Notes: a model not told the origin generated them from the letters alone. Shown: positions 1 to 5,183, counted from the stretch's first letter. The stretch: DNA of 5,973 bases from Pseudanabaena sp. CAN_BIN31 (GCA_026785865.1 JAJAZG010000269.1:1-5973); one strand, 5' to 3'. Made by a program: numbers and translations.

Positions 1-67
1 CACTTCCCTTCAGTTTCTCTGCTGTCTTTTTATACAGCCTTTTCGCTTCGTCTCTTACTTCAATCAT
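1..67 (-). CDS. Partial transposase, N-terminus (ISAzo13-like, tentative)
   Basis: Reading leftward from an ATG at 67-65, 22 codons stay open to the window edge and give a peptide starting MIEVRDEAKRLYKKTAEKLK. The charged, lysine-rich start resembles the N-termini I remember for cyanobacterial ISAzo13-family transposases, which continue into a helix-turn-helix and a DDE catalytic domain; none of that is inside the window, so the family is a recollection and not a demonstrated match. An AAGGAAA ribosome-binding site precedes the ATG at normal spacing, and a TATAAT-like box lies at 95-100 on the same strand. The gene follows a DUF433 relic on the same strand, where a toxin gene would usually be expected. 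It could instead be an unrelated small gene. Confidence 0.5.
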   Translation of the reverse strand, partial: MIEVRDEAKRLYKKTAEKLKGS

Positions 68-136
68 TCCTATTTCCTTTCTCTAGTTTCTGCAATTATA
101 TCCTAATTAATGGATCTATTATTTCTTGGTAAACCC

Positions 137-354
137 TTATAGGGTAATCGTTAAACATTGATCGCGATCGGCAGCAAAAGCAAAACAGGCTTGGATATCG
201 GCGATCGTTAGATATGGAAAATCATCTAACACTCATTCCACCACCAAGATAGTCAAATACATCTGATATAGCAATGCTAGTGTTAACTATACAAAGCTCA
301 CCACTGCGAATGTTCGGATTGATGCGTGCGTATACGTTGTCTATAGTTCATCAT
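137..354 (-). pseudogene. DUF433-family antitoxin relic, frameshifted
   Basis: Two adjoining frames on the minus strand together give a DUF433-like protein. The first (347-228) reads TIDNVYARINPNIRSGELC, then a segment containing VFDYLGGGMSV. After a break at base 227 the next frame (226-137) reads DDFPYLTIADIQACFAFAAD and ends at a TAA at 139-137. DUF433 proteins usually carry a DEIL-type tetrapeptide between the two parts, so an 11-base deletion explains both the lost residues and the shift. The 5' end is also damaged: two TGA triplets (353-348) lie directly before the first readable codon, and the nearest ATGs (354-352 and 351-349) are out of frame. DUF433 proteins are antitoxins usually paired with a downstream DUF5615 PIN-like toxin; no toxin is visible here and a transposase start follows instead. 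I am fairly sure of the family and of the loss of function. Confidence 0.72.
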
Positions 355-436
355 AGCCAAAATTTATACCTAGCTTATTTCTACTATAACAGCAGCTTTT
401 ACTAACATTTGACAAAAAATTTTGGTGTCGGAAAGA

Positions 437-470
437 CGATCGCGCTTAGTAAAAACTTTAAGCGCGATCG
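437..470. repeat. Hairpin with CGATCG-containing arms
   Basis: CGATCGCGCTTA (437-448) and its perfect reverse complement TAAGCGCGATCG (459-470) form a 12-bp stem with a 10-base AT-rich loop. The right arm overlaps an exact HIP1 octamer at 464-471. It lies in the otherwise featureless stretch between the DUF433 relic and the truncated antitoxin (355-551), where I found no coding frame worth reporting. There is no T-run after either arm, so it is not a classical terminator. Confidence 0.6.
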
Positions 471-551
471 CGTAATGACCTCACATTCATTCAACTTTTT
501 TTGCCAGACCACATACCACATACCAAAGCCATCTTCATTGAGTGAATATTT

Positions 552-728
552 ATGAGATCAATAGAGCTATTAACAGAAGAAATGCTGTCACTTCCTAGCA
601 TTTCTAGAGCGCTGTTAGCAGAGAAGTTAATCGAAAGGATAGAACTTGCCACCGATCCACTTATTCAGGCTACTTGGACAACTGAAGGAAAAAACGCTTT
701 TAAAAGTGCCGCCTCGCGGCACTTTTAA
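552..728 (+). pseudogene. Truncated addiction-module antitoxin (Unstab_antitox type)
   Basis: An ATG at 552 opens a 58-codon frame ending with TAA at 726-728. It begins MRSIELLTEEMLSLPSISRA and continues with ALLAEKLIERIELATDPLIQ and ATWTTEGK, the N-terminal pattern of the short addiction-module antitoxins (PF09720-like) that partner RelE/ParE toxins. Family members normally run to about 70-80 residues with a charged C-terminal part that contacts the toxin. Here the familiar sequence stops near residue 48, and the last residues (NAFKSAASRHF) and the stop come from a palindromic repeat at 698-730. No toxin gene follows; the dCMP deaminase on the other strand ends 41 bases later. Ribosome-binding sequence is weak. 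It is either a dead remnant or a short orphan protein; I favour a remnant. Confidence 0.68.
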
Positions 729-763
729 AAAATTATCTGGGTTCTATGGTAGCGCAAGGCGCT
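698..763 (-). repeat. Dispersed two-hairpin repeat, copy B
   Basis: Read on the minus strand this 66-base segment matches 5419-5484 on the plus strand at 55 of 66 positions without gaps (aligned by eye). It contains a small hairpin, AGCGC-CTT-GCGCT (763-751), a linker carrying AACCCAGA, and a 15-bp perfect hairpin (698-712 with 716-730, core GTGCCGC/GCGGCAC, three-base loop). The large hairpin supplies the last codons and the stop of the truncated antitoxin. It also lies just downstream of the dCMP deaminase on that gene's strand, where it could act as a transcription terminator, since the stem's right arm ends in TTTT. Confidence 0.8.
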
Positions 764-768
764 CTATT

Positions 769-1326
769 TTATGGAAACAAGCGTAATTCAGAAGTGGGAG
801 AACTAAGAAACAAATTCGCTCTTTGGAGTATTGATGGCGAGATTTGAATTTGTTTGAGCGTCACTAATCCCTCATCTACAAATGATTGACAGAGCGCGGC
901 GTTATTGCCTTTATTAAAAGTTGTCTCATAAAATACTTCGCGAATACCCGCCGATACCGCCAGCTTTAAACAAGAAACACAAGGCTCTAAAGTTACATAA
1001 ATACTTGCGCCATCAGTAGAAATACCATGTTTGGCAGCTTGCGCGATCGCATTTGCTTCAGCATGAACCGCCCTTGAGGGAAATTCCTTGCTAGTATCAC
1101 AACTAATGACATTAGGGTAGCAATAACCTTGCGTAGTGCAATGGACTGAACCAGAAGGCGAACCGTTGTAGCCTGTGGCAAGTACCTGTTTGTCTTTGAC
1201 AATCACTGCGCCCACAGGAAAAGCCAGACAGGTTGATCGCATTGCCGCCAGTTTAGTCAGGAGCATAAAATATTCGTCCCATGTGGGGCGTTGTTGAAGG
1301 GCGGCATTGTCGATTGATTCTGTCAT
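769..1326 (-). CDS. dCMP deaminase family protein (ComEB-like)
   Basis: This 185-residue protein belongs to the zinc-dependent cytidine/deoxycytidylate deaminase superfamily and is closest in layout to ComEB-type dCMP deaminases, which convert dCMP to dUMP for dTTP synthesis in the cytoplasm. The opening TWDEYFMLLTKLAAMRSTC (residues 15-33), the GAVIVKD strand and GYNGSPSG (52-59) fit that group. Zinc is expected to be held by His88, Cys116 and Cys119, with Glu90 as catalytic acid (HAE at 88-90, PCVSC at 115-119). Additional Cys/His residues between 62 and 76 lie where some dCMP deaminases bind a second zinc. The ATG has no clear Shine-Dalgarno sequence, which is common in cyanobacteria. A hairpin separates it from the ferredoxin gene upstream, so it is probably transcribed alone. 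Substrate could also be a related nucleotide. Confidence 0.88.
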   Translation of the reverse strand: MTESIDNAALQQRPTWDEYFMLLTKLAAMRSTCLAFPVGAVIVKDKQVLATGYNGSPSGSVHCTTQGYCYPNVISCDTSKEFPSRAVHAEANAIAQAAKHGISTDGASIYVTLEPCVSCLKLAVSAGIREVFYETTFNKGNNAALCQSFVDEGLVTLKQIQISPSILQRANLFLSSPTSELRLFP

Positions 1327-1366
1327 GGATAATAATTTGGCTTTAGTAATAGCGAAGATTGGTGGT

Positions 1367-1397
1367 TAAACTGAGGGCATTTTGCGCCCTCAGTTTA
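1367..1397 (-). terminator. Hairpin terminator of the ferredoxin gene
   Basis: TAAACTGAGGGC (1367-1378) and GCCCTCAGTTTA (1386-1397) form a perfect 12-bp stem with a 7-base loop, six bases beyond the ferredoxin stop codon. The T-tract is short (TTT then AACC), so termination may be incomplete and partial read-through into the deaminase gene is possible. Confidence 0.65.
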
Positions 1398-1402
1398 GTA
1401 GT

Positions 1403-1732
1403 TTAGGAGCTATGCCCAAAGCGAATCGAATAAACATCTTGTTCCTTGTCGGTATAAATTTCGACATCGGACTTAGGATGCGATACGCACAGGAGGATGT
1501 AGCCCTTAGCGTCTAGCTCGTCGCCCATACCGCCAATACCCATGCCTTGGCTTTGATCGACTTCACCTTTGACAATTTGGGAAGCACAAGTCGTACATAC
1601 ACCTGCATAGCAAGAACATGGCAAATCTAGCCCTTGCTCGATCGCCGCATCAAGGATCGATTGATTTTCGGGAACAGACACAGTAAAGGTTTGTCCTTGG
1701 TGGTGAAGTGTCGCTATAAAAGTCTGAGTCAT
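1403..1732 (-). CDS. Plant-type [2Fe-2S] ferredoxin
   Basis: A 109-residue soluble one-electron carrier of the photosynthetic (PetF-like) ferredoxin fold. The cluster ligands are Cys41, Cys46, Cys49 (C-x4-C-x2-C in CSCYAGVCTTC) and Cys82 in LLCVSHP. The sequence around GVCTTCASQI, the GMG-rich segment at 63-70 and the tail ending DVYSIRFG resemble the divergent cyanobacterial ferredoxin represented by Synechocystis Slr1828 as I remember it, not the major PetF. It probably serves a specialised acceptor or donor. An extra cysteine (Cys39) precedes the first ligand. It is divergent from nusB with only 67 bases between the starts, which must hold both promoters; I could not assign either box with confidence. 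No Shine-Dalgarno sequence is visible before the ATG. Confidence 0.92.
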   Translation of the reverse strand: MTQTFIATLHHQGQTFTVSVPENQSILDAAIEQGLDLPCSCYAGVCTTCASQIVKGEVDQSQGMGIGGMGDELDAKGYILLCVSHPKSDVEIYTDKEQDVYSIRFGHSS

Positions 1733-1799
1733 TTTTTATAAGTTTTATCGTGCAAGGTGAATGATAAGATGATCTATTGGCTTAATTTTATCTCTTCCT

Positions 1800-2444
1800 A
1801 TGCAACCCCGCCACATCGCCCGCGAACTCGCACTTTTTAGTATCAACCAATTACCTAGCCAACCCCAAAAGCTAGAATCGAAAACCCTTGATGACATTGT
1901 GACAGCAGTTGTGCGATCGCTACACGATGAAACCAAAGAATTATTGCAAACCGCTAGCGCTGAGTTACAACGCGGTCAGGAGCGTGTATCTGCTAGCGAA
2001 ACCCGCACTGGTGATATTCGTCAGGATATTCAAGCTGTGGAAGGCATGGTGCGTGAAGCGATCGAGCTAACCAAAAACGCAATCAACAATATTGGTGCGG
2101 CGCTAGAATTTCCCGTAACTCTAGTATTATCGCAGCGTACTGAAGTGCGTAACTATGCGATCGATATTCTCAAAATGGTGAATGGCAAGCGATCAGAAAT
2201 CGACGAAATGATTAGCAATGCCCTAGTTAATTGGCAAATTGAGCGACTGGCTCAAGTGGACAAAGATATTTTGCGGATCGCGACTGCCGAAATGATGTTT
2301 ATGAGTGTGGCGAGTAAGGTGGCGATCGATGAGGCAGTAGAGCTTGCCAAACGCTACAGCAGCGAAGATGGCTATCGGTTTATTAATGGTGTATTGCGCC
2401 GTATTGACGACCAATTAAAACAGGCTCGTAGCGCAGCTAAATAA
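1800..2444 (+). CDS. nusB: Transcription antitermination factor NusB
   Basis: This 214-residue protein is the cyanobacterial form of NusB, an all-helical RNA-binding protein that with NusE (ribosomal protein S10) binds boxA in rRNA leaders and supports antitermination and rRNA maturation. The opening MQPRHIARELALFSINQLP is the usual NusB first helix. The C-terminal half contains the family core: QVDKDILRIATAEM, VASKVAIDEAVELAKRYSSE and the terminal GYRFINGVLRRI. A long charged insertion between residues about 40 and 95 is typical of the longer cyanobacterial NusB proteins and makes it larger than the roughly 140-residue E. coli protein. The start at 1800 is chosen because the conserved N-terminus begins there; no clear Shine-Dalgarno precedes it. 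Its TAA lies inside the arm of the terminator shared with gvpJ. Confidence 0.93.
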   Translation: MQPRHIARELALFSINQLPSQPQKLESKTLDDIVTAVVRSLHDETKELLQTASAELQRGQERVSASETRTGDIRQDIQAVEGMVREAIELTKNAINNIGAALEFPVTLVLSQRTEVRNYAIDILKMVNGKRSEIDEMISNALVNWQIERLAQVDKDILRIATAEMMFMSVASKVAIDEAVELAKRYSSEDGYRFINGVLRRIDDQLKQARSAAK

Positions 2445-2472
2445 AAAAGGGCGCGAAGCGCCCTTTTTTATT
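2440..2472. terminator. Bidirectional terminator shared by nusB and gvpJ
   Basis: A perfect 15-bp stem (2440-2454 with 2458-2472) around a GAA loop, core GGGCGC/GCGCCC, flanked by A6 on the left and T6 on the right, so each strand shows a GC-rich hairpin followed by T6. The stop codons of both convergent genes lie within the arms: nusB TAA at 2442-2444 and gvpJ TAA at 2470-2468. Confidence 0.93.
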
Positions 2473-2785
2473 CGGTTAATTGCTTGGTTGCAGCTAGTTC
2501 TCTTTCTAAGAGATTCACGCGCTCTAATAACTGTTGATTAGAGGCAAGTAATTCCTGAGTTCTTGATGACAAATAGGGATCGGACTCCCACCAATTAATT
2601 CCGATTTCTTTGGCTTTATCGACTGAGGCGACTAGCAACCGAATCCTGATGCTCAGTAGCTCCACACTGCCGACGGACACTGTGATATCACCTGCAATGA
2701 CAATTCCCTTGTCTAGTACCCGTTCAAGAATATCGGCAAGGGAAGAACCACTGGTGCTAGATTTAATCGCTTGAGGCTGTGGCAT
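2468..2785 (-). CDS. gvpJ: Gas vesicle protein GvpJ (minor GvpA-like protein)
   Basis: A 105-residue paralogue of GvpA. Residues about 14-55 keep the gas vesicle fold signature (SSLADILERVLDKGIVIAGD, then VELLSIRIRLLVASVD), and the following KEIGINWWESDPYLS is a hallmark of GvpJ instead of GvpA. The C-terminal part (about 75-105) is a leucine- and glutamate-rich helix, likely coiled coil. GvpJ is a minor component thought to take part in nucleating or capping the vesicle and to interact with other accessory Gvp proteins. Its ATG overlaps the gvpN stop as TAATG, so translation is probably coupled. It is the last gene of the operon and ends in the terminator shared with nusB. It is shorter than the repeat-tailed GvpJ I remember from Anabaena. 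Confidence 0.93.
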   Translation of the reverse strand: MPQPQAIKSSTSGSSLADILERVLDKGIVIAGDITVSVGSVELLSIRIRLLVASVDKAKEIGINWWESDPYLSSRTQELLASNQQLLERVNLLERELAATKQLTE

Positions 2786-3666
2786 TAAAGTATCTGATCC
2801 AATAATTTAGCGAGTCCGAGTTCTGACTCAGGCTTACCATCACCATAGCGAGAAATCAGCACATCGAAGCAAAGATCGCGAAAGTCTTCATTTTTTCCAG
2901 AGATCTCAATCTCATGTTCATGACAAATTTTGCCAATCAACAGACAGGCTCGTAAGCTAGAAGCCTTGCTACATTCAACTTGACGACGAAAGCCGCGAAT
3001 TAAGTTAATTAATTTCAAGGCTTGAGTGCGCTCTACACCAACACGATTTACCAAAATTTGCTGCTCAGTTTCAACATCAGCTTCGCCAATGTTAATCGTG
3101 ATCATGCGATCGAGCAGCGCGTCTTGCGTGGGATGCACACCTGCATATTCTTCAGGATTAGAGGTGAAAATAGCACGAAAAGATGAGTGTACACGCACAT
3201 ATTCCATCTGTGAACTGTCGGGGGGTAAGACAATCAGCTTTTCTTCGAGCGCACTGAGCAGGACGTTATTAACTTCTGGGCGTGAGCGATTGAACTCATC
3301 ATAAATAAGCGTGAAACCTTCCTTAGCGGCTAGGGTTAAACGCGAATCTGTCCAGCTTTGGCGCAAGTCTTCTTCCACCTTCAAAACTGAGTGGATATAG
3401 TTATCAACAACTTTTTTGCGGGAATAGCCTGAGTTAGCTCCAATAAGTTGAGATGATCGCAGATCCTCATCGCCATAGATCAACACCATTGGTCTACCGA
3501 CTAATCCTGCGAGGTGCATGGCTAAGGTAGTTTTGCCAGTACCCGCAGGTCCACGCAAATGAATGGCAAAGCCTGATTGTAAATAACGCAAGGCACGACG
3601 GACTATTTGCTTAGTGAAGTCAGTGCTAATAAATTGACGCGGATTGGCATGGAGAACTGTGGTCAT
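2785..3666 (-). CDS. gvpN: Gas vesicle protein GvpN (MoxR-type AAA+ ATPase)
   Basis: A 293-residue AAA+ ATPase of the MoxR/CbbQ group specific to gas vesicle clusters. Walker A is GPAGTGKT at residues 39-46, Walker B is LIYDEFNRS at 120-128 (Asp123 and Glu124), and the sensor-1 region is FTSNPEEYAG at 167-176, followed by the GvpN-typical QDALLDRMITINIG. The C-terminal lid holds a helical segment with SSLRACLLIGKI. In other organisms loss of GvpN leaves small, incomplete vesicles, so it is thought to remodel the assembly using ATP; I infer the same here. The start codon overlaps the gvpC stop as ATGA, with an AGAAGG site inside the end of gvpC, indicating coupling. All catalytic motifs are intact and the length is close to the family norm. 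Confidence 0.96.
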   Translation of the reverse strand: MTTVLHANPRQFISTDFTKQIVRRALRYLQSGFAIHLRGPAGTGKTTLAMHLAGLVGRPMVLIYGDEDLRSSQLIGANSGYSRKKVVDNYIHSVLKVEEDLRQSWTDSRLTLAAKEGFTLIYDEFNRSRPEVNNVLLSALEEKLIVLPPDSSQMEYVRVHSSFRAIFTSNPEEYAGVHPTQDALLDRMITINIGEADVETEQQILVNRVGVERTQALKLINLIRGFRRQVECSKASSLRACLLIGKICHEHEIEISGKNEDFRDLCFDVLISRYGDGKPESELGLAKLLDQIL

Positions 3667-4658
3667 TTTGCAGAGCCTTCTGCCATTTGTAGCAGGGTAT
3701 TAAGAATATCCGATGGATCAACTTTTAAGGTGTTGGCTCCTTGAGCTAGTAAATCTCTGACGGTATCGCGATCGTTGACGACTTCTAGCAAGCTAGAGTT
3801 AGTGGACAACTGGGCAACATAGTCAACCACAAATTGCTCAATTCTACCAAAAGTTTTGGGTGCTTCTTTAGAGATTTCTTTAACAGTTTGCTTCACTTCA
3901 ACAAGTGGTTTTGCCGCAACAGGCTTGATGACCAAAAGTTCTTGAGTTTGTGCAGCAACTTTCGTTTTTAGAGTGGTGCTAGATTTTTTTGAAATATCTG
4001 GAGACGACTCAGCAGATATTTTTGCAGGAGCCTGACTTGCTCCTACTGATGACGAAGAAGTTCCCCAAACTGAATCCCTTAAATTAGAACGAAAAGCACT
4101 TAATTGCAAAGCTTGCTCTTGAGCGTCGGCACGGCGACTAGATTCAACCTCTAATCTTTGCTGTGCCTCAAAAGTTGCATTGGCAAGACGGGTTTTAGTG
4201 AGATCTTCCAGTTGCATTTGCGTCAAAGCGGCTCTTTCTTGCACTTGTTGTTGACGTTGCTCACGATCAGCTTCAGCCGTGGCAAGACGATCAGCTTCAA
4301 ATTGTTGACGTTGCTCACGATCGGCTTCAGCCGTGGCAAGACGATCAGCTTCAATTTGTTGACGTAGTATACTGTCAGCTTGGCTTGTACGAATGCGTAC
4401 TCTGTGAATGTGTTTTAGTAGCGATCGCGTTTTAAAAGTACGAGTTCTGACATCTTGAGCCCGTTGAGCACTATCTTCAATAGCTTGCTCAGTTCGGGCA
4501 ATGCATAGATCCTGCAAGTGCTGCGACATTTGGTTAGACCGATTTTGGATTTCTTCTTGTCGAGCTTCCGAGGCTAGCTGACTATCAACCAAAAAATCCG
4601 CTCGTTCTTGCAGTCTTCGTTTCCTTGCTTCCGCAAATTCTTGCATTAAAGAAGCCAT
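3663..4658 (-). CDS. gvpC: Gas vesicle outer protein GvpC, long variant
   Basis: A 331-residue protein that fits GvpC, the helical protein that binds the outer surface of the GvpA ribs and stiffens the vesicle. It starts MASLMQEFAEARKRRLQERA after a GAGG site. I can align four repeats of 33 residues at 15-47, 48-80, 81-149 and 150-182, sharing a pattern S-x2-R-x3-(I/V)-x2-R (SEARQEEIQNR, SAQRAQDVRTR; weaker in the fourth). The third holds a 36-residue insertion at 100-135 made of two 18-residue units. The block closes with LSAFRSNLRDSVWG (186-199), a GvpC-like ending. Residues 200-268 are a Ser/Lys/Pro/Ala-rich, probably disordered linker, and 270-328 a predicted helical domain (RIEQFVVDYVAQL, then DPSDILNTLLQM) of unknown role. 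Anabaena GvpC is only about 190 residues. Position between gvpA and gvpN supports the call. Confidence 0.87.
   Translation of the reverse strand: MASLMQEFAEARKRRLQERADFLVDSQLASEARQEEIQNRSNQMSQHLQDLCIARTEQAIEDSAQRAQDVRTRTFKTRSLLKHIHRVRIRTSQADSILRQQIEADRLATAEADREQRQQFEADRLATAEADREQRQQQVQERAALTQMQLEDLTKTRLANATFEAQQRLEVESSRRADAQEQALQLSAFRSNLRDSVWGTSSSSVGASQAPAKISAESSPDISKKSSTTLKTKVAAQTQELLVIKPVAAKPLVEVKQTVKEISKEAPKTFGRIEQFVVDYVAQLSTNSSLLEVVNDRDTVRDLLAQGANTLKVDPSDILNTLLQMAEGSAK
4254..4361 (-). repeat. 54-bp coding tandem duplication inside gvpC
   Basis: Two adjacent 54-bp units (4308-4361 and 4254-4307) differ at two positions, A/G at 4269 versus 4323 and A/T at 4301 versus 4355. Each encodes 18 residues of the form QQ(I/F)EADRLATAEADREQR. 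Only one difference changes a residue (Ile102 versus Phe120), so the duplication looks recent or is being homogenised. Confidence 0.93.
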
Positions 4659-4750
4659 AACGTTACCCTCAAATTCACTTTTTTAGATTCGGTTTTTAAC
4701 CGCTTTGTTGAAAATCACTTCTTGATGAATCGCTTTGAATTTTTTCATTA

Positions 4751-4839
4751 ATCCCCTTCCCGCCGTATAAATACCTTGCCAAAAAATTATTGCCTTGTCA
4801 GCATGAAACTGACAAGATGGTATTTGGCGAGAAGGGGAT
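4751..4839 (-). other. Nested inverted repeat in the gvpA-gvpC spacer
   Basis: Outer arms 4751-4759/4831-4839 (9 bp), 4761-4764/4826-4829 (4 bp, after one mismatch) and 4769-4775/4819-4825 (7 bp, after a 4-base bulge) enclose a perfect 8-bp hairpin, CTTGTCAG (4794-4801) with CTGACAAG (4809-4816) around a 7-base loop. In the gvp transcript the inner hairpin is followed by GGCAATAATTTTTT, which resembles a weak terminator. It may limit read-through from gvpA to gvpC, protect the gvpA message 3' end, or be a small mobile element with inverted termini. Confidence 0.7.
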
Positions 4840-4877
4840 CGAAAAATCGGTAGGCTAATAATCTGTTGTCTAGTGAC

Positions 4878-4902
4878 TTACGGCTAGGGGCGCTAGCCGT
4901 AA
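4878..4902 (-). terminator. Hairpin directly downstream of gvpA
   Basis: TTACGGCTAG (4878-4887) and CTAGCCGTAA (4893-4902) form a perfect 10-bp stem with a 5-base loop, starting six bases after the gvpA stop. There is no strong T-tract after it, so it more likely acts as a partial terminator or as an RNA 3'-end stabiliser that leaves abundant gvpA message and less gvpACNJ message. Confidence 0.65.
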
Positions 4903-4908
4903 ACGATA

Positions 4909-5127
4909 CTAGGCAGCAGGTACAGCCGCCGATGCTGTCAAGCCAATTGCTTCAGCATACTTGAGATATGTATCCACAGAGGCGATAACGATACGAGCTT
5001 CGATTGACAATAGTTCGATTCCCACCAAAGAGACTCTTACCCACGCATCAATGACAATACCTTTGTCCAAAATACGATCGATGACTTCAGCTAAGCTAGA
5101 AGAAGAATTGACTTTTTCGACTGCCAT
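4909..5127 (-). CDS. gvpA: Gas vesicle structural protein GvpA
   Basis: A 72-residue hydrophobic rib protein that polymerises into the gas-permeable, water-excluding vesicle wall and so gives buoyancy. The sequence is nearly canonical: MAVEKVNSSSSLAEVIDRIL, then DKGIVIDAWVRVSLVGIELL, SIEARIVIASVDTYLKYAE and a tail ending SAAVPAA. Cyanobacterial GvpA is normally about 71 residues, so this is full length. An AAGGA site at 5142-5138 stands 10 bases before the ATG. It is the first gene of the operon and the only gvpA copy in the window, whereas many cyanobacteria carry several in tandem. The two structured elements that follow would favour GvpA over the downstream proteins, matching the large excess of GvpA needed in the wall. 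Confidence 0.98.
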   Translation of the reverse strand: MAVEKVNSSSSLAEVIDRILDKGIVIDAWVRVSLVGIELLSIEARIVIASVDTYLKYAEAIGLTASAAVPAA

Positions 5128-5150
5128 GATAATGTTTTCCTTGAGTTTAG

Positions 5151-5183
5151 ATTATATTAGGCTTTTTAATTCTGCCTGTGCAA
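5151..5183 (-). promoter_or_regulatory. Possible gvpA promoter
   Basis: On the minus strand TATAAT occupies 5156-5151, and a TTGCAC box lies at 5183-5178. The 21-base spacing is longer than the usual 16-18, so the -35 match may be accidental. If used, the transcript would start near 5144 with a leader of only about 17 bases before the gvpA ATG. Confidence 0.3.

Noticed and set aside
993..1202. Second minus-strand frame inside the deaminase gene.
   Set aside because: It is out of frame with the conserved deaminase motifs and has no homology that I recognise.
1745..1936. Minus-strand open frame across the nusB start.
   Set aside because: It overlaps the well-supported nusB N-terminus and the divergent promoter region and resembles no protein I know.
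3026..3304. Plus-strand 92-codon open frame inside gvpN.
   Set aside because: It is antisense to the AAA+ core of gvpN, whose motifs are intact; composition looks like a shadow frame.
4254..4361. Short direct repeats that could suggest a CRISPR array or a satellite.
   Set aside because: The units are contiguous, 54 bases (a multiple of three), have no spacers and lie in frame within gvpC.
4158..4367. Open frame of 69 codons on the plus strand.
   Set aside because: It is the antisense shadow of the gvpC repeats and ends up repetitive only because gvpC is; no start signals.
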